Source of the DNA: Candidatus Kuenenia stuttgartensis | GTDB taxonomy: Bacteria; Planctomycetota; Planctomycetia; Isosphaerales; Isosphaeraceae | Direction: 5' to 3' | NCBI GenBank assembly: GCA_945874095.1 | Contig: CAMCFM010000344.1 | Location: 1 to 5,321 of the forward strand | DNA length: 5,321 nucleotides | In this document: in pieces, positions 1-5,321 of the stretch | How the letters are laid out: the number at the start of each line of letters is the position of its first letter | How positions within the stretch are numbered: the stretch's first letter is position 1 | Program-made: the position numbers and the translations under genes | The notes under the pieces: model-generated | Seen by the model: only the letters and a program-made list of their open reading frames with translations | Told to the model about the DNA's origin: nothing | The model's database searches: none

Positions 1-1181
1 CCCATATTCCAGGCTCCGGATGCAAATGTAACGGAAAAAGTGTTGCCCCAGTGGTCCCGTCCAGCGTCTTTATTCATCCGCGGAGTACGTCCAAATTCGC
101 CCATGACCACGACCAATGTGGAGTCAAAAAGTCCACGTGCTTCGAGGTCTTCGATCAATGCCGCCACGGCTCGATCCAACGGTGGGATCAACTTGTTGGC
201 CCCCTCCTCTGTCTTCATCTGAGGGGCGGTTCCGTGGTGGTCCCATGGTACGCAATTCACTGTAACAAAAGGGGTTCCAGCCTCAACCAGTCTTCGTGCC
301 AATAACGCGCTCTGGCCAAATGTATGGCGGCCGTACCGGTCTCGTGTGGTTGGTAATTCCCTGGAAATATCGAACGCATCCACCACGGCTCGCCCTGTCA
401 GCATATCAAATGCTTTTTGCTGATAAATATTCATGTCGTCGGATTGTATTTCACCATGCCTGCGGGACTCATCTACCATTTGTAAAATGCGTCGTCGGTC
501 AGAGAGCCGGCTGAGTGAAAGTCCGCCGGGAAGGGTCAGGTTGCGTACCTTGTATTTGGGGTCATTCGGATCAGATTCAACAATAAACGGGTTCGAGCCT
601 CCACCAAGATACGTTGAGTAATGAAACAGGTTGTCCGTGCCGCCGCGAAGGTTGGGGACGGCAATGTAGGGCGGTAAACCTGCTGTCTGATTCTGCCGCA
701 ATCGGGCCACAACACTGCCCATCGACGGACGCCGCTGAACAGTGTTGTCGGCTGCATTAAAGGCTGGCCCTTCAAAGCCTGTGAGCATCCAGTGATTGCC
801 TTTGGTATGGTCGCCTGAACCATGATTGACGGTACGCACCACGGCCAGTTTGTCCATGATGCGTGCCTGTGCCGGCATCAATTCGCTGAAATGAACGCCT
901 GGAACGTTGGTGGGGATGGCTCCGAACGGTCCACGGAATCCAGAGGGGGAGTCAGGCTTCGGGTCGTAAGTCTCCATGTGGCCTGGCCCACCGCTCAGCC
1001 AGAACAACACAACACTAAGATTGGAGATGGGCGAGATTGTTTGGGGGCTGGCCGTGGCCTTCATCTGCAAATAGAGTGGAAGTGACAGCCCTCCAATCAC
1101 ACCTGTACGAAGAAAACTTCGACGGGAGAGACCATCGCAATCATACGAATTGTTTTCAGTCTGGCCTGTGATTGTCCACAT
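1..1181 (-). CDS. DUF1501 family protein with Tat signal, C-terminus cut by the window edge
   Basis: The reading frame is open from ATG at 1181 to the left edge, giving 393 visible residues and no stop. Residues 19-25 read SRRSFLR, a twin-arginine export motif, followed by a hydrophobic stretch (about 27-38). The protein is therefore probably exported folded by the Tat system. Family hallmarks follow in order: SGGPGHMETYDPK (63-75), NHGSGDHTKGNHWMLTG (119-135), WDHHG (313-317), GEFGRTP (361-367) and GRDHW (374-378). This pattern is typical of DUF1501 (PF07394), a family related to the alkaline phosphatase/sulfatase superfamily, abundant in planctomycetes and of no established activity. Members usually run to roughly 430-480 residues, so some 40-90 are missing. 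The ATG has no clear Shine-Dalgarno; an in-frame TTG lies five codons upstream, but no better ATG was found. In planctomycetes such genes often follow DUF1549/DUF1553 cytochrome-type genes. Here the upstream gene is a pterin dehydratase, 137 nt away. The family call is firm and the function unknown. Confidence 0.93.
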   Translation of the reverse strand, partial: MWTITGQTENNSYDCDGLSRRSFLRTGVIGGLSLPLYLQMKATASPQTISPISNLSVVLFWLSGGPGHMETYDPKPDSPSGFRGPFGAIPTNVPGVHFSELMPAQARIMDKLAVVRTVNHGSGDHTKGNHWMLTGFEGPAFNAADNTVQRRPSMGSVVARLRQNQTAGLPPYIAVPNLRGGTDNLFHYSTYLGGGSNPFIVESDPNDPKYKVRNLTLPGGLSLSRLSDRRRILQMVDESRRHGEIQSDDMNIYQQKAFDMLTGRAVVDAFDISRELPTTRDRYGRHTFGQSALLARRLVEAGTPFVTVNCVPWDHHGTAPQMKTEEGANKLIPPLDRAVAALIEDLEARGLFDSTLVVVMGEFGRTPRMNKDAGRDHWGNTFSVTFASGAWNM

Positions 1182-1251
1182 CGGAGAGGTGTCCAATGAT
1201 CTGAAGGGAGGGGTGGGAGGCGTTTTTTTCTGATGACTCAGAAGTCTCTCT

Positions 1252-1260
1252 ATTATCACA
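1252..1260 (-). promoter_or_regulatory. Possible extended -10 promoter element for the DUF1501 gene
   Basis: On the minus strand this reads TGTGATAAT, one mismatch from the extended -10 consensus TGnTATAAT. It lies about 70 nt upstream of the DUF1501 start. A TTGACT hexamer (1288-1283) is also present but is 25 nt away, too far for a standard sigma-70 -35/-10 pair, and there is no good -35 at 17 nt. If real, the promoter would depend on the extended -10. Such a sequence can arise by chance, so this is only a candidate. Confidence 0.25.
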
Positions 1261-1285
1261 ACTTCGGCGATTTGGGCGACGAAGT
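1261..1285. repeat. Short inverted repeat in the dehydratase-DUF1501 gap
   Basis: ACTTCG (1261-1266) and CGAAGT (1280-1285) are perfect 6-bp inverted arms around a 13-nt loop. On the transcribed minus strand no run of U follows the stem, so it does not look like an intrinsic terminator. It sits between the TTGACT and GATAAT hexamers noted for the DUF1501 upstream region and could be an operator, or chance. The rest of this 137-nt gap (1182-1318) shows only an A-run and a pyrimidine-rich stretch on the minus strand. Confidence 0.25.
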
Positions 1286-1318
1286 CAAGTGAAACGAAAA
1301 AGATTGGCGGGAAACCTT

Positions 1319-1696
1319 TTATTCAGACGGTTGTCGCTTTCGCTTTTCCTTGAACGGAATGGAATCCACTTTCGCCGCCAGAATGAAGTCGTTTTCGCTC
1401 AGCCCGCCAATCGCATGTGTGAAAATATCGACCTTGACATTGCGGTATCCTGTCAGGTGAAGGTCTGGGTGATGGCCTTCATCTTCAGCCAATTTTGCGA
1501 TTTCGCCAAAAAATCGAATCGCTTCCACAAAGTCTTGAGCGACCCACGAACGGCTCATCACTGTCGCATCTTCGTTCAATGACCATCCGGGAACTTGTTC
1601 CAAAAATGGCAGGCACTGATTGTGCGAAAGTTTGGGAACGCCGCCCTCGCAAGGGACACATCGGCGCTGGTTCAGAGGTTCATTGATCGTAGCCAT
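1319..1696 (-). CDS. Pterin-4a-carbinolamine dehydratase (4a-hydroxytetrahydrobiopterin dehydratase)
   Basis: This 125-residue protein belongs to the PhhB/PCD/DCoH family. The family dehydrates 4a-hydroxytetrahydropterin, formed by aromatic amino acid hydroxylases, so that the pterin cofactor can be recycled in the cytoplasm. The signature is complete: E71, then H75-H76-P77, Y84, H94 and D103, with the spacing expected for the family. The two adjacent histidines, H94 and D103 correspond to the active-site residues known in mammalian PCD. Ahead of the core is an extension with CVPC (13-16) and GGVPKLS, seen in many bacterial members, then PGW (36-38). The C-terminus has a short basic tail (KEKRKR). 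An in-frame ATG 12 codons upstream (1732) exists. I chose 1696 because GAAGG lies 6 nt before it and because the extra residues are non-conserved and basic. No hydroxylase gene is visible nearby, so the partner enzyme must be elsewhere. It lies 126 nt downstream of panB in the same direction. Confidence 0.93.
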   Translation of the reverse strand: MATINEPLNQRRCVPCEGGVPKLSHNQCLPFLEQVPGWSLNEDATVMSRSWVAQDFVEAIRFFGEIAKLAEDEGHHPDLHLTGYRNVKVDIFTHAIGGLSENDFILAAKVDSIPFKEKRKRQPSE

Positions 1697-1702
1697 AAGA
1701 CA

Positions 1703-1707
1703 CCTTC
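1703..1707 (-). promoter_or_regulatory. Ribosome binding site that decides the dehydratase start
   Basis: GAAGG on the minus strand, 6 nt before the ATG at 1696. It favours this start over the in-frame ATG at 1732. The same pentamer with the same spacing precedes panB. Confidence 0.65.
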
Positions 1708-1768
1708 GTATTCGATGACGCTTGTTTTCCAATCACTTTGCCGCTCTATTACCAAGTATGCGGTCAAA

Positions 1769-1797
1769 TGGTTTCTGAAACCAGTGTTCAGACTGAA
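1769..1797. repeat. Cluster of overlapping short palindromes in the panB-dehydratase gap
   Basis: Positions 1769-1783 (TGGTTTCTGAAACCA) form a perfect 7-bp-arm inverted repeat with a single central base. Positions 1787-1797 (TTCAGACTGAA) form a second with 5-bp arms. TCTGAA (1774-1779) can also pair with TTCAGA (1787-1792) across 7 nt, so the two hairpins and this third one exclude each other. On the transcribed strand the larger stem is followed only by TTT, which is poor for an intrinsic terminator. It could be a weak terminator or processing site after panB, or an operator for the dehydratase gene. The remainder of the 126-nt gap (1697-1822) is AT-rich, with no clear promoter and no small gene that I can support. 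Confidence 0.35.
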
Positions 1798-1822
1798 TTT
1801 CTCAATTTTATTTCGATTGAAA

Positions 1823-2620
1823 TCAACGAAACGACTCGTCAGATGAAGGGAAAGATCGTGCTCTCACGTCACTCGAAAACCGTTTCACGCAGTCTCGTAC
1901 CACTTCTTTGAGATCCGCGTAAGGCCTGACAAATTTAGGCCTATGGCCGTCAAAAAGGCCCAGAAGGTCGTGCCCTACCAGTACCTGTCCATCGCAATGA
2001 ACACCGGCCCCGATTCCGATCGTAGGTACCTTGATCATCTCCGTAACTCGTTTGCCAAGCTCGGCTGGAAGACATTCGAGTACGACCCCGAATGCGCCAG
2101 CCTCCGAGATAGCCGAGGCGTCGTCAAGTATCTTTTGTTCATTCCTCTGAACTTTGTATCCGCCCATGGCATGCACCGTCTGAGGCATCAGCCCGACATG
2201 GCCCATGACAGGAATTCCGCATTCGACAAGTGCTTTCACGGTATCCGCAAAATGCAGGCCGCCTTCGAGCTTAACTGCCGTGCAGCCAGTGGCTTGCATC
2301 ATACGAGTGGCGTTACGGATAGCCTGCTCGATGGATTCGTGATAGCTCCCGAAAGGCATGTCGGCCACGACCAAGGCCCTCTGCGTGCCCCTGACGACCA
2401 TCTCTGTATGATAAATCATCTGGTCAAGCGTGACCGCCAGTGTTGTCGCCCTGCCTTGAACAACGGTGCCCAAGGAATCGCCAACAAGCAGGCAATCGAC
2501 AGCGCCTGTTCCGTCCATAAGTCGTGCCAGAGTAAAGTCGGCGGCCGTAATCATAACGATTGGTTCGCCGCCTTTACGGCCGACAAATTCGGGAACAGTC
2601 ACGGTTTTTGAGGTGCTCAT
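1823..2620 (-). CDS. panB: 3-methyl-2-oxobutanoate hydroxymethyltransferase (ketopantoate hydroxymethyltransferase)
   Basis: PanB transfers a hydroxymethyl group from 5,10-methylenetetrahydrofolate to 2-oxoisovalerate, giving ketopantoate, the first committed step of pantothenate and coenzyme A synthesis in the cytoplasm. At 265 residues it matches E. coli PanB (264) and is complete, ending in the family-like tail FPSSDESFR. Key residues are present: D48-S49 in LVGDSLG and D87 in ADMPFGSY (metal and substrate binding), K117 and E119 in VKLEGG, H141 in GHVGLMPQ, catalytic E182 in VLECLPAELGKR, and the GIGAG loop near 200. The region after GGYKVQ is four residues shorter than in E. coli, a small loop difference. 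The ATG at 2620 is preceded by GAAGG at 6 nt. Its first bases overlap the stop of the upstream glycosyltransferase (ATGA), which points to translational coupling. No panC or panD is seen in the window. Confidence 0.97.
   Translation of the reverse strand: MSTSKTVTVPEFVGRKGGEPIVMITAADFTLARLMDGTGAVDCLLVGDSLGTVVQGRATTLAVTLDQMIYHTEMVVRGTQRALVVADMPFGSYHESIEQAIRNATRMMQATGCTAVKLEGGLHFADTVKALVECGIPVMGHVGLMPQTVHAMGGYKVQRNEQKILDDASAISEAGAFGVVLECLPAELGKRVTEMIKVPTIGIGAGVHCDGQVLVGHDLLGLFDGHRPKFVRPYADLKEVVRDCVKRFSSDVRARSFPSSDESFR
2617..2620 (-). other. ATGA stop/start overlap between glycosyltransferase and panB
   Basis: The minus strand reads ATGA here: the ATG of panB (2620-2618) overlaps the TGA of the glycosyltransferase (2619-2617). 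Such 4-nt overlaps are typical of translationally coupled operon genes, so panB expression probably depends at least partly on translation of the glycosyltransferase. Confidence 0.9.
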
Positions 2621-4179
2621 GGGTCGCCTTCAGAGGATGGATGCGATAATAGATCATATAATATCAATCCACCCGACTGATAAACAATACGTGATGGTTT
2701 CAATAGTCCCTCCAAACCAGACTTGCTGGAGATCCATTCAGGGTCGGACTCCACAGCCAGAAACCATCTTCCGCCATGCATTAGGTAGAAGTCGAGTAGT
2801 TTTAGTGGGGATGGGTTGGCTGGGGTGAATGTGCTATCCCATGCAGAAATCGCTCTCTCCTGGGCCTTATCTGACCACTCCCAACGCAGCCCAAATCTGT
2901 TTACAGCATAAATCGACGCCTCGTGGGCAATCAATAGTCCTGGACCAGAGCTTTCAATTCGATTTTTAATGACAGTCAAATCTGTTGCAATGGGTGCCCA
3001 TTCCGATGGAGTTTTCCAGGTTTCTCTGGATTGAAAAAAGCCAAGTGAAATCAGGCATAATGCAAATAAGGTGCGAATTTTAATTTGTAAAGGCTTGCAT
3101 GAGGAATCCGCCAGCCAACTGGCACAGAGAATTGCAATCAAAGGCGCAGGTACCAGCCAGTAGTAGGTATGATGTGCTTTGGCACCCACGAGTAATAGCC
3201 AGCAAATCACTCCCAGAAACCACCTTTGGATGAGAGGGTTTTGCCACATCACTGAAGTCGATAGAGGAATCAGGATTATTGCGAAAGGAGTAAACGACTT
3301 CCAGAGCAAATTTGGCACGATTTGACTTAATGAATCTTTCGAAAATAAGGCTAAAGGGCCAAGCATCTTCAGCCAGAAAGTCAGTCCATCACCTGATTGG
3401 CCGATAGAATGTGATTTGTCAGCTGTACCAATCCAGACGGCCCAAAGATACCAGCTAACGCTTGGTATTAATACAACAGCCATAAGGGCGATTTGATAAA
3501 GCGAAGAATTTTTCGACCTTTGGTGATTAAGGCCTGGCAAAACCAGAAGTAGCGGAAAGAGTGTTATTTTGATTGCAAGTGCCACACTCAATAGAATTAA
3601 GGCAAAGACTCCAGCTAATTTCTTGCCAGATCTCGACGACGTTTCATATAAACTCATTCCAAGAAGAAATATACCGATCGCCAACATATCAGGTTGAAAG
3701 GCGCGGGCGTATCGTATTGTGACTGGCCAGGAGACCATAAAGAGAACAGCAAAACCTGCTTGTTTCAGGCCAAAATATCGACGAGTGATGAACCAGATAC
3801 CGATGCATGCAAAGATCAAACCAATTAGCGAAACAATTCGGCCGCAGGCATTCAGTTCGATTCCCGTGACTGAGTACAATAAAGATACAAGCCATCCATA
3901 AATTGGCGGTTCGACCAGGAAAAAACTTGGGAATGGACCTGTTTGAAGGCTGGGATAGAAAAAGCTGCCACCAGTTGCCAGACCTCTGGCGACCATCGCA
4001 GTGGGGATCTGACGCCCAATATATCCTTCGAAAATTGGCTGATATAGATTCGAGAGTTCCAGGTAGATTCTGATCGAAAGGATCGTGATAAAACAAATCC
4101 ACATTGACCGTTCAAACACTTTTTCTAGTAATGCTTGCACGGTCAGTTTGAAATCATTTATGAAAAGGAATTCAGCCAT
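2617..4179 (-). CDS. Polytopic membrane glycosyltransferase, GT39/ArnT-like (GT-C fold)
   Basis: This 520-residue protein is probably an inner-membrane GT-C enzyme that moves a sugar from a polyprenyl-phosphate donor to a lipid or protein acceptor; donor and acceptor cannot be read from the sequence. I count about ten to twelve hydrophobic segments, the first at about 25-42 and the last at about 370-382, then a soluble C-terminal part of about 135 residues. Family-like features are the loop after segment 1 with acidic E51, EPPIYGWL (90-97), GRIVSL (113-118), RRYFG (133-137), RYARAFQPDM (156-165) and HHTYYWLVPAP (336-346). This arrangement resembles the PMT/ArnT superfamily (PF13231/PF02366 type). 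I chose the ATG at 4179, with AGG at 7 nt and 11 nt after the upstream stop. An in-frame GTG at 4212 would add 11 residues and overlap the upstream gene by 22 nt, with AAGGA 11 nt away. Sampled stretches are AT-richer than the neighbouring genes. Class is fairly sure; substrate unknown. Confidence 0.82.
   Translation of the reverse strand: MAEFLFINDFKLTVQALLEKVFERSMWICFITILSIRIYLELSNLYQPIFEGYIGRQIPTAMVARGLATGGSFFYPSLQTGPFPSFFLVEPPIYGWLVSLLYSVTGIELNACGRIVSLIGLIFACIGIWFITRRYFGLKQAGFAVLFMVSWPVTIRYARAFQPDMLAIGIFLLGMSLYETSSRSGKKLAGVFALILLSVALAIKITLFPLLLVLPGLNHQRSKNSSLYQIALMAVVLIPSVSWYLWAVWIGTADKSHSIGQSGDGLTFWLKMLGPLALFSKDSLSQIVPNLLWKSFTPFAIILIPLSTSVMWQNPLIQRWFLGVICWLLLVGAKAHHTYYWLVPAPLIAILCASWLADSSCKPLQIKIRTLFALCLISLGFFQSRETWKTPSEWAPIATDLTVIKNRIESSGPGLLIAHEASIYAVNRFGLRWEWSDKAQERAISAWDSTFTPANPSPLKLLDFYLMHGGRWFLAVESDPEWISSKSGLEGLLKPSRIVYQSGGLILYDLLSHPSSEGDP
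2627..2631 (-). promoter_or_regulatory. Ribosome binding site of panB
   Basis: GAAGG on the minus strand, 6 nt before the panB ATG. It lies inside the last codons of the glycosyltransferase gene, so ribosomes ending there could reinitiate on panB. Confidence 0.65.
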
Positions 4180-4186
4180 TGAAAGG

Positions 4187-4189
4187 CCT
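4187..4189 (-). promoter_or_regulatory. Weak ribosome binding site supporting the glycosyltransferase start at 4179
   Basis: AGG on the minus strand, 7 nt before the ATG at 4179 and just after the oxidoreductase stop. It is weak, but its spacing is better than that of AAGGA (4228-4224), 11 nt before the alternative GTG at 4212. Confidence 0.4.
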
Positions 4190-4190
4190 G

Positions 4191-5321
4191 TTATTTCGTG
4201 GACTTGGCCCACTTTGGCCGATATCCTTTGGATTTCTTTCGGACTGGGTGGTTTTTCTCTACAAGTGATGCAATTATTTTACCGCTTTGTGCTACCATTG
4301 GCATCCCAGGGCCAGGCTGGACAGAGGTTCCGACAAAATAGAGGCCAGGTACTTCGTCGATAACGTTGATTGGGCGAAATGCGCCGTCGAGAATATTCTG
4401 ATCCGTTCCGAGTCCATAAATTGCGCCTCGATGGGCGCTGAACCGGTCATGCCAGTCGTGTGCTGAAGTGATTTTCATTTCTATGATCGAATCTTTAAAC
4501 CCTGGGAGCCACTGGGTATCAATTCTTTCGATGATCAATTCGGCATATTTCGAGTCTCGTTCAGAATCACGTTCCATACCCGGCTCGATGGGTGGTATTC
4601 CGACGACAATGAATGGGTTGGAACCTTCACTGGAAGCGTCGTCTGGATCCGTCTCGCTAGTTACATTAATATAAATGGCTGGATCGTCGGGATATTTCTT
4701 CTCGACAAAAATTTCTTCATAGACATTGTTTGATCCATTGGTTAATAAAATCATATGGTGGGCGAGTTCGTCCCACCTTCGATTGCAAGCAAGTTGGAGA
4801 GTGAAATAACTTGCAGCAGCCGAGACTTCCCCTGCCCGGCGTTTTAAAATCAAAGGGCTTAATTCCGGTCCGCCTTCAAGCATCTGGTGGGTACGGATAT
4901 AGTCAGCATTTGAGATCACCACATCGGCCGGGAAATATCCTTCTGACGTGCTCACTCCAATGGCTTTTCCAGAGGGATCGCGATGAATCTGGTTCACCTC
5001 GATATTGGTTTTGATTTCCACTCCCAAATCAATTGCGGCTCGCGCAATGGCTTGTGGAATCGCTGCAATTCCACCTTTTGAAGGATACCAGACTCCTTCT
5101 CGAAGAATTGTCCAAGGCAATATGACAAGTGATGCCGGAGCGGTTTTCGGGTCATAGCCAGAAAATGTTGGAAGTCCATAAAATAACTCGCGAATCGCTG
5201 GGTTCTGAAAGTGAGCGTCAATTTCGTCGGTGTACTTGCGCTGAGGGGGAACGATCATGGCCGAGAGTAAAAGTCTTGACAAGAGCACATCCGACCATGA
5301 GTCGAGCATTCTGTCACAATA
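4191..5321 (-). CDS. CrtI/CrtN-family carotenoid (phytoene) desaturase-like FAD oxidoreductase, N-terminus outside the window
   Basis: The frame is open to the right edge and gives 376 residues before a TAA at 4191-4193. Family members are about 490-510 residues, so roughly the first 120, including the N-terminal dinucleotide-binding GxGxxG fold, are missing. The first ATG in view (5309) is internal, since coding continues upstream of it. Visible family features, numbered from the edge, are FQNPAIRELF (38-47), TFSGYDPKTAP (52-62), EGVWYPSKGG (75-84), ADVVISNAD (132-140), and the C-terminal FAD motif FRPIN...GLYFVGTSVQPGPGMP (from 315). These identify the phytoene/diapophytoene desaturase superfamily. 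It includes CrtI and CrtN (desaturation of C40 or C30 carotenes), CrtP-type oxidases and saturases. Which reaction applies cannot be decided from this fragment. The C-terminus has a basic tail (VRKKSKGYRPKWAK). The next gene, a membrane glycosyltransferase, begins 11 nt downstream, so the two are almost surely in one operon. Confidence 0.9.
   Translation of the reverse strand, partial: YCDRMLDSWSDVLLSRLLLSAMIVPPQRKYTDEIDAHFQNPAIRELFYGLPTFSGYDPKTAPASLVILPWTILREGVWYPSKGGIAAIPQAIARAAIDLGVEIKTNIEVNQIHRDPSGKAIGVSTSEGYFPADVVISNADYIRTHQMLEGGPELSPLILKRRAGEVSAAASYFTLQLACNRRWDELAHHMILLTNGSNNVYEEIFVEKKYPDDPAIYINVTSETDPDDASSEGSNPFIVVGIPPIEPGMERDSERDSKYAELIIERIDTQWLPGFKDSIIEMKITSAHDWHDRFSAHRGAIYGLGTDQNILDGAFRPINVIDEVPGLYFVGTSVQPGPGMPMVAQSGKIIASLVEKNHPVRKKSKGYRPKWAKSTK

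Noticed and set aside
536..823. Open frame of 95 codons on the minus strand, out of frame with DUF1501
   Set aside because: It falls wholly inside the DUF1501 gene, whose own frame shows family motifs before, within and after this stretch.
1283..1288. TTGACT as a -35 box paired with GATAAT at 1252-1257
   Set aside because: The 25-nt spacer is far from the usual 16-18 nt, so the pair is not a standard promoter.
1697..1732. Twelve-residue N-terminal extension of the dehydratase from ATG 1732
   Set aside because: The ATG at 1696 has GAAGG at 6 nt, and the extension is basic and not family-like.
1769..1783. Intrinsic terminator after panB
   Set aside because: The stem is short, has a tiny loop and is followed by only three T residues on the transcribed strand, so I list it as a repeat rather than a terminator.
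1943..2611. Open frame of 222 codons on the plus strand
   Set aside because: It lies antisense to panB, which has all its catalytic residues. The plus-strand product has no recognisable motif, and its openness follows from panB codon use.
3689..4115. Two other minus-strand open frames inside the glycosyltransferase gene
   Set aside because: They are shifted frames of a gene with a clear membrane-protein pattern and carry no coherent domain.
4560..4590. Short repeated coding unit RDSERDS in the oxidoreductase
   Set aside because: Two copies of a three-residue unit in a charged surface stretch are not enough to call a repeat.

Overview
The window looks like ordinary chromosomal DNA from a planctomycete. 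The main clue is a Tat-targeted DUF1501 protein, a family greatly expanded in Planctomycetes. A CrtI/CrtN-type carotenoid desaturase, a polytopic GT-C glycosyltransferase and mostly weak or absent Shine-Dalgarno sites fit this. The phylum call is inference from protein content, because no rRNA or other marker gene is present.

Layout: all five genes lie on the minus strand, so transcription runs from the right edge to the left edge. In that order they are: the C-terminal three quarters of a carotenoid/phytoene desaturase-family oxidoreductase (enters from the right edge, stops at 4191); a multi-spanning GT39/ArnT-like glycosyltransferase (2617-4179); panB, ketopantoate hydroxymethyltransferase (1823-2620); a pterin-4a-carbinolamine dehydratase (1319-1696); and the N-terminal part of a DUF1501 protein (1181 down to the left edge).

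The first three genes form a tight unit. There are 11 nt between the oxidoreductase and the glycosyltransferase, and an ATGA overlap between the glycosyltransferase and panB. They are very probably co-transcribed, with translational coupling at the overlap. The last two genes follow gaps of 126 and 137 nt, long enough for their own promoters or for processing. Those gaps hold only short inverted repeats and one weak promoter-like sequence.

Functionally the genes do not form one obvious pathway. The desaturase and glycosyltransferase suggest modification of isoprenoid or envelope lipids. PanB starts pantothenate/CoA synthesis, and the dehydratase recycles a pterin cofactor. DUF1501 is an exported protein of unknown activity. 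I found no tRNA, rRNA, CRISPR array, insertion sequence, phage gene or defence system, and nothing that amounts to a convincing new system. The best leads are the gene coupling around panB and the AT-rich glycosyltransferase.
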